DNA of 64,000 nt from Comamonadaceae bacterium (GCA_013297875.1 JAAFIW010000002.1:306627-370626); one strand, 5' to 3'; positions 51,451 to 60,195 are shown, counted from the first letter of the stretch. Numbers and translations: made by a program. Notes: a model not told the origin generated them from the letters alone.

Positions 51451-51918
51451 GTGAACGCAGGTTCCATTACCTGGCAATTTCTGCCGTTTGAAGCCCTCAG
51501 CCTGCACCAGCTGTATGCCGTCTTGCAGTTGCGAAACGAGGTGTTTGCGATTGAGCAGGCCTGTGTCTACCAGGACATGGACGACACCGATCAGCAGGCG
51601 GTTCACCTGATGGGCCATGAAGACGGCAAGCCAAATGGCAAGCTGGTCGCATATGCCCGCTGCTTTCAAGCCGGAGTGAAGTTTCACGAGGCCAGCATCG
51701 GCCGCGTCATCACCCAGGCCTCGGTTCGGGGAACGGGACTGGGTCTGGTGCTGATGCAACAGGCCATCGCCTGTGTTCACCAGCGCTGGGGCCTGCAGCC
51801 GATCCGCATTGGCGCGCAAGCCCGCCTCGAAAATTTTTACCGCAAGCTCAATTTCGTCGTGGCCAGTGCGCCGTACATCGAAGACGGCATACCGCATATT
51901 GAAATGCTGCGAACCTGA
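51451..51918 (+). CDS. ElaA-type GNAT acetyltransferase
   Basis: 155 residues from a GTG that directly follows the GST stop codon. The GNAT acetyl-CoA loop is ASVRGTGLGLVLMQQA; LRNEVFAIEQACVYQDMD is the ElaA signature. The acceptor substrate of ElaA proteins is unknown. Tight packing suggests cotranscription with the GST and desaturase genes. Confidence 0.88.
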   Translation: MNAGSITWQFLPFEALSLHQLYAVLQLRNEVFAIEQACVYQDMDDTDQQAVHLMGHEDGKPNGKLVAYARCFQAGVKFHEASIGRVITQASVRGTGLGLVLMQQAIACVHQRWGLQPIRIGAQARLENFYRKLNFVVASAPYIEDGIPHIEMLRT

Positions 51919-51936
51919 TTTTTACTTGGAGAAAAC

Positions 51937-52842
51937 ATGATCACTGACTTCAAAAACAAAACCGCCGTCTTGACCGGCGCAGGCTCAGGCTTCGGCCTGG
52001 AATGCGCCCGCATCGGTGCCAAACTGGGCATGAACCTGGTGCTGGTCGACGTGCAGCAAGACGCGCTGGACGCGGCCACCGCCGAGATGCAGGCCGCAGG
52101 CGCACCCGTGCTGGCTCAAAAAGTAGACGTGTCCAACGCCGACCAGATGCAGGCCCTGGCCAGCGCTGTGCAGCAGCGCTTTGGTGCGCCGCATTTCGTC
52201 TTCAACAACGCCGGCGTGGGCTCGGGCGGCCTGATCTGGGAAAACACCGTGGCCGATTGGGAATGGGTGCTGGGCGTGAACATCATGGGCGTGGCCCACG
52301 GCGTGCGCCTGTTCACGCCCATGATGCTGGAGGCCGCGAAAACAGACCCGGCCTACCAGGGCCACATCGTCAACACCGCCAGCATGGCTGGCTTGCTCAA
52401 CGCGCCCAACATGGGCGTGTACAACGTGAGCAAGCACGCCGTGGTAGCCCTGACCGAGACGCTGTACCAGGACTTGAGCCTGGTTACCACCCAAATCTCG
52501 GCCAGCGTGCTATGCCCGTTTTTCGTCTCCACCGGCATCAGCCACAGCTACCGCAACCGCCCGGGCGAGTTAGCCGCCGGCAAGGCTACCCAAAGCCAGC
52601 GCATCGGCCAGGCCATGAGCGAAAAAGCCGTGGGCAGCGGCAAGGTTTCAGCGGCCGATGTGGCGCAAAAAGTGTTCGACGCGATGGCCGCCAACCAGTT
52701 CTACATCTACAGCCACCCCAAAGCCATCCGCTCGGTGCAAACGCGCATGGAAGACGTGATGCTGGCCCGCAACCCTACTGATCCGTTTATCGACAAACCC
52801 GAAATTGGTCAGCAGTTGCGCTCGGCGCTGCAGGCGGGTTGA
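51937..52842 (+). CDS. Short-chain dehydrogenase/reductase
   Basis: 301 residues. Motifs TGAGSGFG (cofactor), FNNAGVGSGG, NTASMAG (Ser) and YNVSK (Tyr/Lys). The C-terminal region is longer than in minimal SDRs and fits the group that reduces bulky or long-chain substrates. RBS TTGGAG. The second SDR of this run; substrate unknown. Confidence 0.9.
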   Translation: MITDFKNKTAVLTGAGSGFGLECARIGAKLGMNLVLVDVQQDALDAATAEMQAAGAPVLAQKVDVSNADQMQALASAVQQRFGAPHFVFNNAGVGSGGLIWENTVADWEWVLGVNIMGVAHGVRLFTPMMLEAAKTDPAYQGHIVNTASMAGLLNAPNMGVYNVSKHAVVALTETLYQDLSLVTTQISASVLCPFFVSTGISHSYRNRPGELAAGKATQSQRIGQAMSEKAVGSGKVSAADVAQKVFDAMAANQFYIYSHPKAIRSVQTRMEDVMLARNPTDPFIDKPEIGQQLRSALQAG

Positions 52843-52859
52843 GTCGGTAAACTGCGGCC

Positions 52860-53063
52860 ATGAAAACTGTTGGCTCGTATCACCGCACTGAAATCGAGTT
52901 AGACCCACAAAAAGCGTGGCTTCGAGGCAAAGCGCTTGACGCCATGCTGGGCACGGTTTTACCCCCCTATCCGCGCGGTGTGTGGCGACTGACGCATGCG
53001 CAGATGATGCAAATGGATTTTCAGCGGCAACTGCAACAGGCAGCAAAAGCCAATCCGCTGTAG
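52860..53063 (+). CDS. Small protein preceding a nucleotidyltransferase
   Basis: 67 residues beginning MKTVGSYHRTEIELDPQKAW, with no recognised domain. It lies 17 bp after the SDR and 18 bp before the nucleotidyltransferase gene, so it forms a second small-protein/nucleotidyltransferase pair, in the opposite order to the one at 34395-35085. A partner or antitoxin role is possible but unsupported by motifs. Confidence 0.6.
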   Translation: MKTVGSYHRTEIELDPQKAWLRGKALDAMLGTVLPPYPRGVWRLTHAQMMQMDFQRQLQQAAKANPL

Positions 53064-53081
53064 CGGCTGCGAGTTCCACTG

Positions 53082-53567
53082 ATGAGCGCCGCGACCAATC
53101 CGCCCAATGACTTGTTTTTGCAGTTGCTACGCAGTTTTCAGCAGCACGGCGTGGAGTACATCCTTGTCGGTGGTCAGGCCGTTCGGTTGAACGGTTTTGT
53201 GCGCGCCACGGAAGATGTGGATGTGTTGCTCAAAGCCACCCGCAGCAATGGTGAAAAAGTCATCCGTGCGATGGGTTTTTTGCCGTCCAGCGACGAGCTG
53301 GATCCTGCGTGGTTTGAGCCAGCAGCCGATGGTGAGGTGGAAAACATCCGTGTGGCTGACGAACTGCTGGTCGATCTGTTGTTTGCAGCCAATGGGCACA
53401 CGTTTGATGGCTTGCAGGCTCACGTGGTGCAACTGGAAGTGCAGGGTGTGCCCGTCAAGTTGCTCAACATCGACGGTTTGCTGAAAACCAAAACCGACTA
53501 CCGCGAAAAAGACATCCTGGACAAAGCCGTGCTGACCCGGTTGCGTGACAACTTAGCGCCACGTTGA
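53082..53567 (+). CDS. Nucleotidyltransferase-superfamily protein
   Basis: 161 residues. The fold signature LVGGQAVRLNGFVRATEDVD has the GG and the metal-binding Asp pair (DVDVLL). The C-terminal part KLLNIDGLLKTKTDYREKDILD resembles that of the 34395 protein in position but not in detail. It is typical of small, often mobile nucleotidyltransferase genes of unknown target. Confidence 0.72.
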   Translation: MSAATNPPNDLFLQLLRSFQQHGVEYILVGGQAVRLNGFVRATEDVDVLLKATRSNGEKVIRAMGFLPSSDELDPAWFEPAADGEVENIRVADELLVDLLFAANGHTFDGLQAHVVQLEVQGVPVKLLNIDGLLKTKTDYREKDILDKAVLTRLRDNLAPR

Positions 53568-53574
53568 ACGCTCG

Positions 53575-54099
53575 TTACTCTGGTTTGCGCCACCACGCGC
53601 GCCACTGCGCTTTCGCCCGCCGCAGTTGATCCCTCACCCCCGCCTTTACCCGCTGCGCCGCCAGCCAGGGCGCTGACTGCCGGGCCTGCGCCAGGATGCG
53701 GTCTTTCCAGGCCGTCCAGCGCGGGTACCAGCGGGCAAACCAGGCCAGTTGCATCAGGGCAGGCTGCGTGAGCTGAAACAGCCTGGCCACGGCGGCAGTG
53801 CCCACCAGTTTGGCGCTGATCAGCACCCCCAGGCCCAGCAGGTGCTGCCCGCTGCCCAGCAGATACAGCGCCAGCAGCTTGACGGGAAACAAGCACACGG
53901 CGGGCACCAGCAACACCATCAGCGCAGCCCACGGGGGCAGGCTGGCAATGCGCCGCTCCAACGACGCCCAGAACGGCCAGCGCGCCAGGCGTGCAAACAA
54001 GGCCGCAAGCGGTACCCAACCCCATTCTTCGAATAGCAGCAGCAAGGCCACCAGAACCGTGAAAATGCGGCGAACCAGGGTGCGGAGCAGGGTGAGCAT
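53575..54099 (-). CDS. Hydrophobic protein of unknown function
   Basis: 174 residues from the ATG at 54099. Strong hydrophobic segments are FTVLVALLLLFEEWGWVPLA, ALMVLLVPAVCLFPVKLLAL and LLGLGVLISAKLVG, so it is an inner-membrane protein with three helices or so. The C-terminal 45 residues are rich in Arg, Lys and Trp (WRAWWRKPE at the end) and would be cytoplasmic. No family recognised. It converges on the nucleotidyltransferase gene with a 7-bp gap. Confidence 0.7.
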   Translation of the reverse strand: MLTLLRTLVRRIFTVLVALLLLFEEWGWVPLAALFARLARWPFWASLERRIASLPPWAALMVLLVPAVCLFPVKLLALYLLGSGQHLLGLGVLISAKLVGTAAVARLFQLTQPALMQLAWFARWYPRWTAWKDRILAQARQSAPWLAAQRVKAGVRDQLRRAKAQWRAWWRKPE

Positions 54100-54257
54100 G
54101 CGCCGCAGTGTAGGGATGGGGGCGGCGGCACAGGCTACGTGGCAGCGAACCGATGACAAATGACAGCCGCCTGCGGCGTGCATGACGGAATGACGTCACT
54201 TGCCAGCTGGGCACCGGGTCATCTGTCATTGATGTGAGTCGACCTGAGCAGCTACCA

Positions 54258-54328
54258 AAAAGCAGGACTATTGCCCTTCAGCCCATGCCAAATATGCTCA
54301 AGCAGCTATTTTTTTAATAGCGTAAAAA
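54258..54328 (-). repeat. Dispersed repeat copy upstream of the metallo-beta-lactamase-fold gene
   Basis: Inverted orientation: CAGCCCATGCCAAATATGCT then CAAGCAGCTATTTTTTTAATAG. The 306-bp gap 54100-54405 holds this copy, a TGACGTCA palindrome near 54191 and presumably the promoters of both flanking genes; nothing else is evident. Confidence 0.75.
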
Positions 54329-54405
54329 TCGTTTGGCGGCAACTACCGATTGCCAGGGGGATGCCAGTGGCAGTAAGGTTTCTCCCTCTTTACCTGGAGA
54401 CCACC

Positions 54406-55887
54406 ATGCCCTTGCCTGCATTCACGGCTTCTATCTCCCGTCGACTGGCCATGTTGTGCGGTGTGGCCGCAGTGGCCGCCTGTGCCAGTGCGCCGCCTAT
54501 GGACGCTGCATCGGTCATCTCCAAAGCCGAGGCGGCCATGGGCGGCACCACGCTGGCTACCTTGCGTTTTGCCGGCAGCGGTACCGGTGGCATTTTTGGT
54601 CAAGCCTATACCGCCGGCGATGCCTGGCCCAAAACCAACATCAGCAGTTTTGCCCGCATGGTGGACTACCCCAACGCCGGCATGCGCCAGGACACGGCGC
54701 TCAGCCGCGCCGAGCCCAATGGTGGCGGTGCCGTGCCCTTGATGGGCCAGGGGGAGCAGCGCGCCACGGCCATGCTGCAAGGCGTGCACGCATGGAACAT
54801 GGTGGGCCCGGCACCCACGGCAAGCCCGGTGGCACTGGACGCCCGGATTCATGACTTGTGGACCACGCCGCATGGTGTGCTCAAGGCCGCGTTGAAAAAC
54901 AAGGCGACCGTCGCCACGCGGGTGCTTGATGGCAAGAGCTACACCGCGCTGTCGTTCACCGAGCCCGGCCGTTTTGAAGCCACGGCTTACCTGAATGCTG
55001 ACAACCTGGTCGAGCGGGTCGACTCGCGACAGTCCAGCCCGGTGATGGGCGATGTGGACTCGGTCATCACCTACAGCGCCTACAAAGACCATGGCGGCGT
55101 GAAATTTCCCAGCCGCATGACGCAGGTGCAAGGCGGCTCGCTGGTGCTGGATCTGCAAATCACCGAGGTGCAGCCCAATGTCACCCCATCGATGGCAGCG
55201 CCCGAGCTGGTGCGGCAGTTTGCCGAGCGCGTGGTCGCCGAGAAGGTGGCCGATGGCGTCTGGCACCTGGTTGGCGGCTCGCACAACAGTGTGTTGATCG
55301 AAATGAAAGACCACCTGGTGCTGGTCGAAACGCCGCTGTACGACGGGCGCAGCGCCGCCGTGCTGGCTGAGGCAAAAAAGCTGGTGCCGGGCAAACCGAT
55401 TCGCTTTGTCGTCAACTCGCACCACCACTTCGACCACTCGGGCGGTTTGCGCACTGCGGTGGCCGAAGGCGCGACGCTGATCACCAATGGCCCGGCCAAA
55501 GCCTGGTTTGACAAGGCGCTGGCCAACCCCAACCGCATCAACCCCGACGCCCTGGCCCGTTCAGGCCGCAGCGCCACAGTCGAAGGCGTCGCCGCGCGCC
55601 GCAGCCTGACGGATGGCCAGCGCACGGTGGAGATCATGGAGATTGTGGGCAGCGTGCATGCTAAAGGCTTTCTGATGGTGTATCTGCCCAATGAAAAGCT
55701 GCTCATTCAGGCAGACGCCTACACCCCTGCCGCCCCCAACACGCCGCCGCCAGCCCAGCCCAATGGCAACCATGTGGTGCTGGTGCAAAACATCGAGCAG
55801 AACAAGTTGAATGTTGAGCGCATCCTGCCGCTGCACGGGCGAGTCGTGCCGCTCAGCGAGTTGATGACGGCGGTGGGCCGGAAATAG
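54406..55887 (+). CDS. Metallo-beta-lactamase-fold lipoprotein
   Basis: 493 residues from the ATG at 54406 (CTGGAGACC upstream). The signal ends in the lipobox-like VAACAS, so it is probably lipid-anchored in the envelope. The first half is a beta-rich domain of unknown role. The MBL domain begins about residue 285 with NSHHHFDHSGGL (HxHxDH zinc site), then VGSVHAKGFL and LPLHGRVVP for the remaining ligands. The substrate is unknown; many relatives are hydrolases of lactones or esters. Confidence 0.85.
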   Translation: MPLPAFTASISRRLAMLCGVAAVAACASAPPMDAASVISKAEAAMGGTTLATLRFAGSGTGGIFGQAYTAGDAWPKTNISSFARMVDYPNAGMRQDTALSRAEPNGGGAVPLMGQGEQRATAMLQGVHAWNMVGPAPTASPVALDARIHDLWTTPHGVLKAALKNKATVATRVLDGKSYTALSFTEPGRFEATAYLNADNLVERVDSRQSSPVMGDVDSVITYSAYKDHGGVKFPSRMTQVQGGSLVLDLQITEVQPNVTPSMAAPELVRQFAERVVAEKVADGVWHLVGGSHNSVLIEMKDHLVLVETPLYDGRSAAVLAEAKKLVPGKPIRFVVNSHHHFDHSGGLRTAVAEGATLITNGPAKAWFDKALANPNRINPDALARSGRSATVEGVAARRSLTDGQRTVEIMEIVGSVHAKGFLMVYLPNEKLLIQADAYTPAAPNTPPPAQPNGNHVVLVQNIEQNKLNVERILPLHGRVVPLSELMTAVGRK

Positions 55888-55905
55888 ATGTAGCGGCTAC
55901 AGACC

Positions 55906-56178
55906 GTGGATACTGATCAAGCAGCTGTGAATATCGAAGCATCCGTGCTGCTGATGGGCATGGACGCGCAGATGCTGCAAAAGCTGGCCACCCTGGAAAT
56001 GCCGTTTGGCAAATACCACGGCCGGGTGCTGGCTGACCTGCCCGGAAACTACTTGCACTGGTTTGCCCGTCAGGGTTTTCCGCCGGGCGAATTGGGGCGT
56101 CTGCTGGCGCTGATGCACGAGATTGACCACAACGGCTTGAAGCATTTGCTCCAGCCGCTGAGACGAAATCAGCTATGA
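55906..56178 (+). CDS. DUF3820 family protein
   Basis: A small protein (90 residues from GTG 55906; about 70 if the ATG at 55954 or 55960 is used). It contains the DUF3820 core MPFGKYHGRVLADLPGNYLH followed by WFARQGFPPGELGRLLALM, conserved across bacteria. Family function is unknown. Since the core begins only after residue 31 from the GTG, the later ATGs are the more likely starts. Confidence 0.75.
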   Translation: MDTDQAAVNIEASVLLMGMDAQMLQKLATLEMPFGKYHGRVLADLPGNYLHWFARQGFPPGELGRLLALMHEIDHNGLKHLLQPLRRNQL

Positions 56179-56192
56179 AAAAGGGGGTTCAC

Positions 56193-56255
56193 TTGCTACG
56201 AAATAAATAGCTGCTTGAGCACATTCTCACGGCTCAAAACAGCTATTTGTCAAGA
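56193..56255 (+). repeat. Dispersed repeat copy between DUF3820 and dctM genes
   Basis: CTACGAAATAAATAGCTGCT then TGAGCACATTCTCACGGCTCAAAACAGC. It fills the 82-bp gap of two convergent genes, where it could act in termination. Confidence 0.7.
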
Positions 56256-56260
56256 TTTCG

Positions 56261-57553
56261 CTAGCCCATCAAGCCCGGCAACCACAAACTCAACTGCGGA
56301 AACGTCAGCAGCAGGCCCAGCACGATTACCAGCACCAGCACAAACGGCCAGCAGCCGCGAAAGATGGCACCCAGGCCGACGCCGGGCAGCAGCGAGTTGA
56401 TGACGAACAGGTTCATGCCCACGGGTGGCGAGATCAGGCCGATTTGCACCACCATCACGATCAGCACGCCGAACCACACGGGGTCAAAACCCAGCGCGGT
56501 GATGATGGGGAAAAACAGCGGAATCGTCAGCAGCACCATGGTGAGTTCTTCCATCACCGTGCCCAGCACCACGTAAATCACCATCATCGCGGCCACGATC
56601 AAAATCGGCGACAGGCCCATGCCAGTGATCCAGTCTTTCAAGTCGCCCGGCATGGTGGTGAAGTTCACAAAGTTGGCAAAAATCGTGGCGGCAATCAGCA
56701 AGGCAAACAGCATGGCGGTGGTGCGGGCTGATTCCACCAGCACTTGCAGCAACACCGCCCAGCTCAGGCGGCCCCGAAACAGCGCAAAAAAGAACGCGCC
56801 CGCTGCACCAAAGCCTGCGCCCTCAGTGGCCGTGAACAAGCCGCCGTAAATGCCACCCAGCACCACCACCACCAGCAAGGCCACGCCCCAAATGCCGCGC
56901 AGGGCCTTCCAGCGGTCGGGCCACGAGGTGCGCTCGCCAGGAGGCGCATGCTCGGGGTCTCGCGCGGTCATCACCGAAATGGCCACCATCAGCAGCGCCG
57001 CAGTCAAAAGGCCGGGAATGACACCGGCTGCAAACAGTTTGCCGATGTTGGTTTCGGTGGTGATGCCGTAAATCACCATGATGGTGGACGGCGGAATCAT
57101 GATGCCCAGCGTGCCGCCTGCGGCCATGACACCGGTGGACAGCGCGTCGCTGTAGCCCATTTTTTTCATCGACGGGTAGGCCACTTTGCTCATGGTGGCG
57201 GCCGTGGCAATTGATGAGCCGCATATCGCGCCAAAGCCCGCGCAAGCTGCCACTGTGGCATGCGCCAAGCCGCCGCGCAGGTGGCCCACAAAGGCGTTCG
57301 CTGCTTGAAACAGCTCGTGCGCCAGCCCGGCGCGGGCGACAAAATTGCCCATCAAAATGAACAGCGGAATGACCGACAGCGTGTAGGCAAAGCCCGTGTC
57401 GTACACCACTTGTGCGGTGCTGGCCAAAGCCGGTTGCCAGCCGCGCACCAGGCCAATGCCCACAATGCCCACGCCGCCCATGGCAAAGGCCAGCGGAATG
57501 CGCATCACTGCCAGTAAAAAGATGGCAGCAAAGCCCAGGAGTGCGGCGGTCAC
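56261..57553 (-). CDS. dctM: TRAP transporter large permease (DctM)
   Basis: 430 residues from a GTG at 57553 that overlaps the dctQ stop (GTGA). About twelve hydrophobic helices. Signatures are MRIPLAFAMGGVGIVGI, the FAGFGAICGSSIATAATMSK-like segment CAGFGAICGSSIATAATMSK, and MGYSDALSTGVMAAGGTLGI plus MIPPSTIMVIYG. It forms the sodium-coupled transport channel. The long frame up to 57637 is only overlap with dctQ. Confidence 0.93.
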   Translation of the reverse strand: MTAALLGFAAIFLLAVMRIPLAFAMGGVGIVGIGLVRGWQPALASTAQVVYDTGFAYTLSVIPLFILMGNFVARAGLAHELFQAANAFVGHLRGGLAHATVAACAGFGAICGSSIATAATMSKVAYPSMKKMGYSDALSTGVMAAGGTLGIMIPPSTIMVIYGITTETNIGKLFAAGVIPGLLTAALLMVAISVMTARDPEHAPPGERTSWPDRWKALRGIWGVALLVVVVLGGIYGGLFTATEGAGFGAAGAFFFALFRGRLSWAVLLQVLVESARTTAMLFALLIAATIFANFVNFTTMPGDLKDWITGMGLSPILIVAAMMVIYVVLGTVMEELTMVLLTIPLFFPIITALGFDPVWFGVLIVMVVQIGLISPPVGMNLFVINSLLPGVGLGAIFRGCWPFVLVLVIVLGLLLTFPQLSLWLPGLMG

Positions 57554-58065
57554 AGCGCACCGCCTTCGGCTTCGGGCTCGGCGGTATTGACGGGCTGGGC
57601 GGCCAGCATCAAGTGGGCTGCTGCGCATACGGCACACAGCACGGCCATCAGGTAAATAAAGGGTGCTTTGGAAATTTTCAGCTGCGCGGTGGTTTCGCCA
57701 TTCACCACAAACTGGCTACCGAGCTGCCACATCAGCACCGCCAGCCCCAGCATGGCTGCGGCACACAAAAGCTGCACCAGCGGGCGTTGGAGTCGGGTGA
57801 GTGCAGCGGGCAAATAGCTGTCCAGCGAGTCAAACACCACGTGCTCACTGCGCAAGGTGACCAGGGGCAGCGCCGTAAAAATCACCACCACCATCAACAG
57901 CTCGGTCAACTCCAGCGAGCCGGTGATGGACTGGGACAGCAGCTTGCGGCTCAAGACATCAAAAAAGGTCAGGGCCATGATGCCGAACAAGGCCACTGCG
58001 GCCAGGATGCCGCAAAACCATTCCAGGTATTTTTTCAAGGTGTGCTCACTCGGGTGGGGTGCCAA
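57550..58065 (-). CDS. dctQ: TRAP transporter small permease (DctQ)
   Basis: 171 residues with four hydrophobic helices (ILAAVALFGIMALTFFDVLS first). The ELTELLMVVVIFTALPLVTL motif and VVFDSLDSYLP are typical of DctQ. It supports DctM assembly in the inner membrane. It is separated from dctP by a terminator-like hairpin. Confidence 0.9.
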   Translation of the reverse strand: MAPHPSEHTLKKYLEWFCGILAAVALFGIMALTFFDVLSRKLLSQSITGSLELTELLMVVVIFTALPLVTLRSEHVVFDSLDSYLPAALTRLQRPLVQLLCAAAMLGLAVLMWQLGSQFVVNGETTAQLKISKAPFIYLMAVLCAVCAAAHLMLAAQPVNTAEPEAEGGAL

Positions 58066-58069
58066 GTAA

Positions 58070-58097
58070 AACGGCCCCAGCAGGTGCTGAGGCCGTT
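58070..58097 (-). terminator. Hairpin between dctP and dctQ
   Basis: AACGGCC (58070-58076) pairs with GGCCGTT (58091-58097), with an inner CAGC/GCTG pairing. On the minus strand the stem is followed by TTTTAC. It is a likely attenuator that lets dctP be expressed above dctQM. Confidence 0.55.
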
Positions 58098-58121
58098 GTT
58101 CTGACAGGTCAGTTGGTGGGT

Positions 58122-59147
58122 TTACTTCTCAAGCCGTGCAATCTCGGCGCGGAAGTCGGAAAGAACCTTTTTGGCGTCTTTCAGGCCTTTGGCTTCTGCA
58201 TCGGCAATCCACTTGGCTTCCAGGCCCGAGGTTCTGGTTTTCACATCGGCCACAAACTTGGCGTCGGCCTTGGTGAACTGCACGCCCGAGACCTGCATGT
58301 AGGCCATGCCTTTGCGGTCCTGGCTGTCCCAATTGCGGCCAAACAGGCGGGCGGCGAACTCACCCGAGACCTTGTCGACTGCGCGCTTTTCATCGGCGCT
58401 GAGCGCTTTATATTTGTCGGCATTCATCATCAACACGAAGCTGGTGTTGTACAGGCCACCGGGGAAGCTGGTGGCGTGTTTGATGATCTTGTCGATCTTG
58501 AAGGCCTCAACCGACTCCGCAGGGAACAGGGTGCCATCCATCACGCCGCTGCTCAGCAATTCGAAGCTCTCGGGTGCCGGTTTGAGCGTGACGTTCATGT
58601 CCAGGCTTTTGCTGATCTCATTGACCATGCCGCCGCCCACCCGGAATTTCAGACCGCCCAAGTCTTCCATTTTGGCGATCGGTCGCTTGGTGTTGTAGAC
58701 CAGGCCGGGCCCGTGTGTGAACAGCGCCAGCGGCCGCACGCCCACATGCTCGTCAAACATGATGGGGTTCTTTTGTGCAGAGCGTTGAAACGCGACGGAA
58801 ATAGCCTCGGAGTAGTTGCCCAGAAACGGAAACTCGGCCAGTTGCGTCGTCACGAAGCGACCCGGCGTGTAGCCATGCACGGTGAACGACACATCGGCCA
58901 GGCCGCTCTTCACCGCGTCAAACGTGCCCGGTGCCGGTGACACGGCGCGCGGCAACAGGTTGCAACGAATCTTGCCCTGGCTCTCACCCGACAAGGCCTC
59001 ACACCATTGGCGCAGGCTGATGGTCAAGATGTGGCTGTTGGGCACCCAGCTGGAGGCCGTGAGAATGGTTTGCGCGGCTGCTGGTGCGGCGGCCAGGGTG
59101 CACGCCAGTGCGCCAGCCGCAGCGATTGATTTGAGCAGGTGTTTCAC
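58122..59147 (-). CDS. dctP: TRAP transporter substrate-binding protein (DctP)
   Basis: 341 residues from GTG 59147, preceded by TTGGAGA; an ATG at 59177 would add ten residues and lacks an RBS. Signal peptide SIAAAGALACTLAAAPAAAQ. DctP fold with LGGLKFRVGGGMVNEISKSL (the Arg that pairs with the ligand carboxylate) and MDGTLFPAESVEAFKI. The ligand is a carboxylate, identity unknown. A palindromic site lies at 59166-59178 in its leader, and a second at 59225-59242. Confidence 0.91.
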   Translation of the reverse strand: MKHLLKSIAAAGALACTLAAAPAAAQTILTASSWVPNSHILTISLRQWCEALSGESQGKIRCNLLPRAVSPAPGTFDAVKSGLADVSFTVHGYTPGRFVTTQLAEFPFLGNYSEAISVAFQRSAQKNPIMFDEHVGVRPLALFTHGPGLVYNTKRPIAKMEDLGGLKFRVGGGMVNEISKSLDMNVTLKPAPESFELLSSGVMDGTLFPAESVEAFKIDKIIKHATSFPGGLYNTSFVLMMNADKYKALSADEKRAVDKVSGEFAARLFGRNWDSQDRKGMAYMQVSGVQFTKADAKFVADVKTRTSGLEAKWIADAEAKGLKDAKKVLSDFRAEIARLEK

Positions 59148-59165
59148 AGCGAATCTCCAAAAAAT

Positions 59166-59178
59166 GTTGCAGTGCAAC
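59166..59178. promoter_or_regulatory. Palindrome GTTGCAGTGCAAC upstream of dctP
   Basis: A perfect 13-bp palindrome (6-bp arms around one base) 19 bp before the dctP start codon. Eleven bases recur before livK at 24192. It could be an operator in the dctP leader; PhaR-like recognition is a guess. Confidence 0.4.
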
Positions 59179-59224
59179 TTTAGTCTAAGGCCGCACCACG
59201 CACCGTACCGGTTTACCCGAATTA

Positions 59225-59242
59225 ACCAACCGCTTGGTTGGT
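59225..59242. promoter_or_regulatory. Palindrome ACCAACC-GCTT-GGTTGGT in the dctP/etfB intergenic region
   Basis: 7-bp perfect arms with a 4-bp centre. The spacing is typical of TetR-family operators for acyl-CoA or aromatic catabolism regulators. It lies 78 bp before dctP and 30 bp upstream of the etfB -10 box, so it may serve either promoter. Confidence 0.5.
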
Positions 59243-59272
59243 AAATGCATGGTGGGTGTATTTAGGCTTGCA

Positions 59273-59298
59273 TATAATCGGAAAAAGAACGATCGTTC
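59273..59298 (+). promoter_or_regulatory. etfB promoter -10 and palindromic operator GAACGATCGTTC
   Basis: TATAAT at 59273-59278, then the palindrome GAACGATCGTTC at 59287-59298, which covers the expected start of transcription. The -35 (TGGTGG) is poor. The arrangement and flanking bases (GGCTT before, A-rich between, T-rich after) match the site before the fadB-like gene at 29488-29514. Confidence 0.6.
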
Positions 59299-59415
59299 TA
59301 TTTTCGGGTGGGCAGCTCAGTTTTACCCAAAAGCGGGGGTGCCCACAGTGCCCGCGCAATAGAATCCAGAAGCTTTACGTGCACGTCAATTCAACTCTAG
59401 CGGAGTCAGTTAAAT

Positions 59416-60168
59416 ATGAAAGTCCTGGTCGCAGTCAAACGCGTGGTCGACTACAACGTGAAAGTTCGGGTCAAGTCCGACAACACCGGCGTAGACATTG
59501 CCAACGTGAAAATGAGCATGAACCCGTTTGACGAGATCGCCGTGGAAGAGGCGGTTCGGCTCAAGGAAAAAGGCGCGGTGACCGAAGTGATTGCGGTGTC
59601 CTGCGGCGTGACCCAATGCCAGGAAACCCTGCGCACCGCGATGGCCATTGGTGCGGATCGCGCGATTCTGGTGGAAACCGCTGAAGAGTTGCAGCCCTTG
59701 GCCGTGGCCAAGTTGCTCAAGGCGCTGATCGACAAAGAGCAGCCCGGCCTGGTGATTCTGGGCAAGCAGGCGATTGACGACGATTGCAACCAGACCGGCC
59801 AGATGCTGGCCGCGCTTGCCGATTTGCCACAAGCCACGTTTGCGAGCAAGGTCGAGATCGTCGATGGCAAGGCCCATGTGACCCGCGAGGTCGATGGCGG
59901 CCTGGAAACGCTGGCGATCAGCCTGCCAGCCGTCATTACCACCGACCTGCGCCTCAACGAGCCGCGCTACGTCACCTTGCCCAACATCATGAAGGCCAAG
60001 AAAAAGCAGATGGATACCTACAAGCCCGAAGACCTGGGTGTGGATGTGTCGCCGCGTATCAAAACCCTGAAAGTTAGCGAGCCGCCCAAGCGCAGCGCAG
60101 GCATCAAGGTGCCCGATGTCGCCACGCTGGTGGCCAAGCTGAAGAACGAAGCCAAGGTCCTAGGTTAA
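59416..60168 (+). CDS. etfB: Electron transfer flavoprotein, beta subunit
   Basis: 250 residues starting [19 protein letters not shown], the EtfB signature. AMP-binding segment [20 protein letters not shown]. The [16 protein letters not shown] tail includes the recognition loop that docks to acyl-CoA dehydrogenases. With EtfA it accepts electrons from the dehydrogenases at 35528 and 61341 and passes them to ETF-quinone oxidoreductase. RBS GGAG. Confidence 0.96.
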   Translation: MKVLVAVKRVVDYNVKVRVKSDNTGVDIANVKMSMNPFDEIAVEEAVRLKEKGAVTEVIAVSCGVTQCQETLRTAMAIGADRAILVETAEELQPLAVAKLLKALIDKEQPGLVILGKQAIDDDCNQTGQMLAALADLPQATFASKVEIVDGKAHVTREVDGGLETLAISLPAVITTDLRLNEPRYVTLPNIMKAKKKQMDTYKPEDLGVDVSPRIKTLKVSEPPKRSAGIKVPDVATLVAKLKNEAKVLG

Positions 60169-60195
60169 TCCCACATATCAAGATTTGGAGCAAAC

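Noticed and set aside
54185-54200. TGACGTCA palindrome as an operator
   Set aside because: An isolated 8-bp palindrome, expected by chance in a window of this size, with no second copy at a promoter.
55906-55940. Repeat copy at the start of the DUF3820 gene (GATCAAGCAGCTGTGAATATC)
   Set aside because: Only CAAGCAGCT is shared and the second half of the element is missing.
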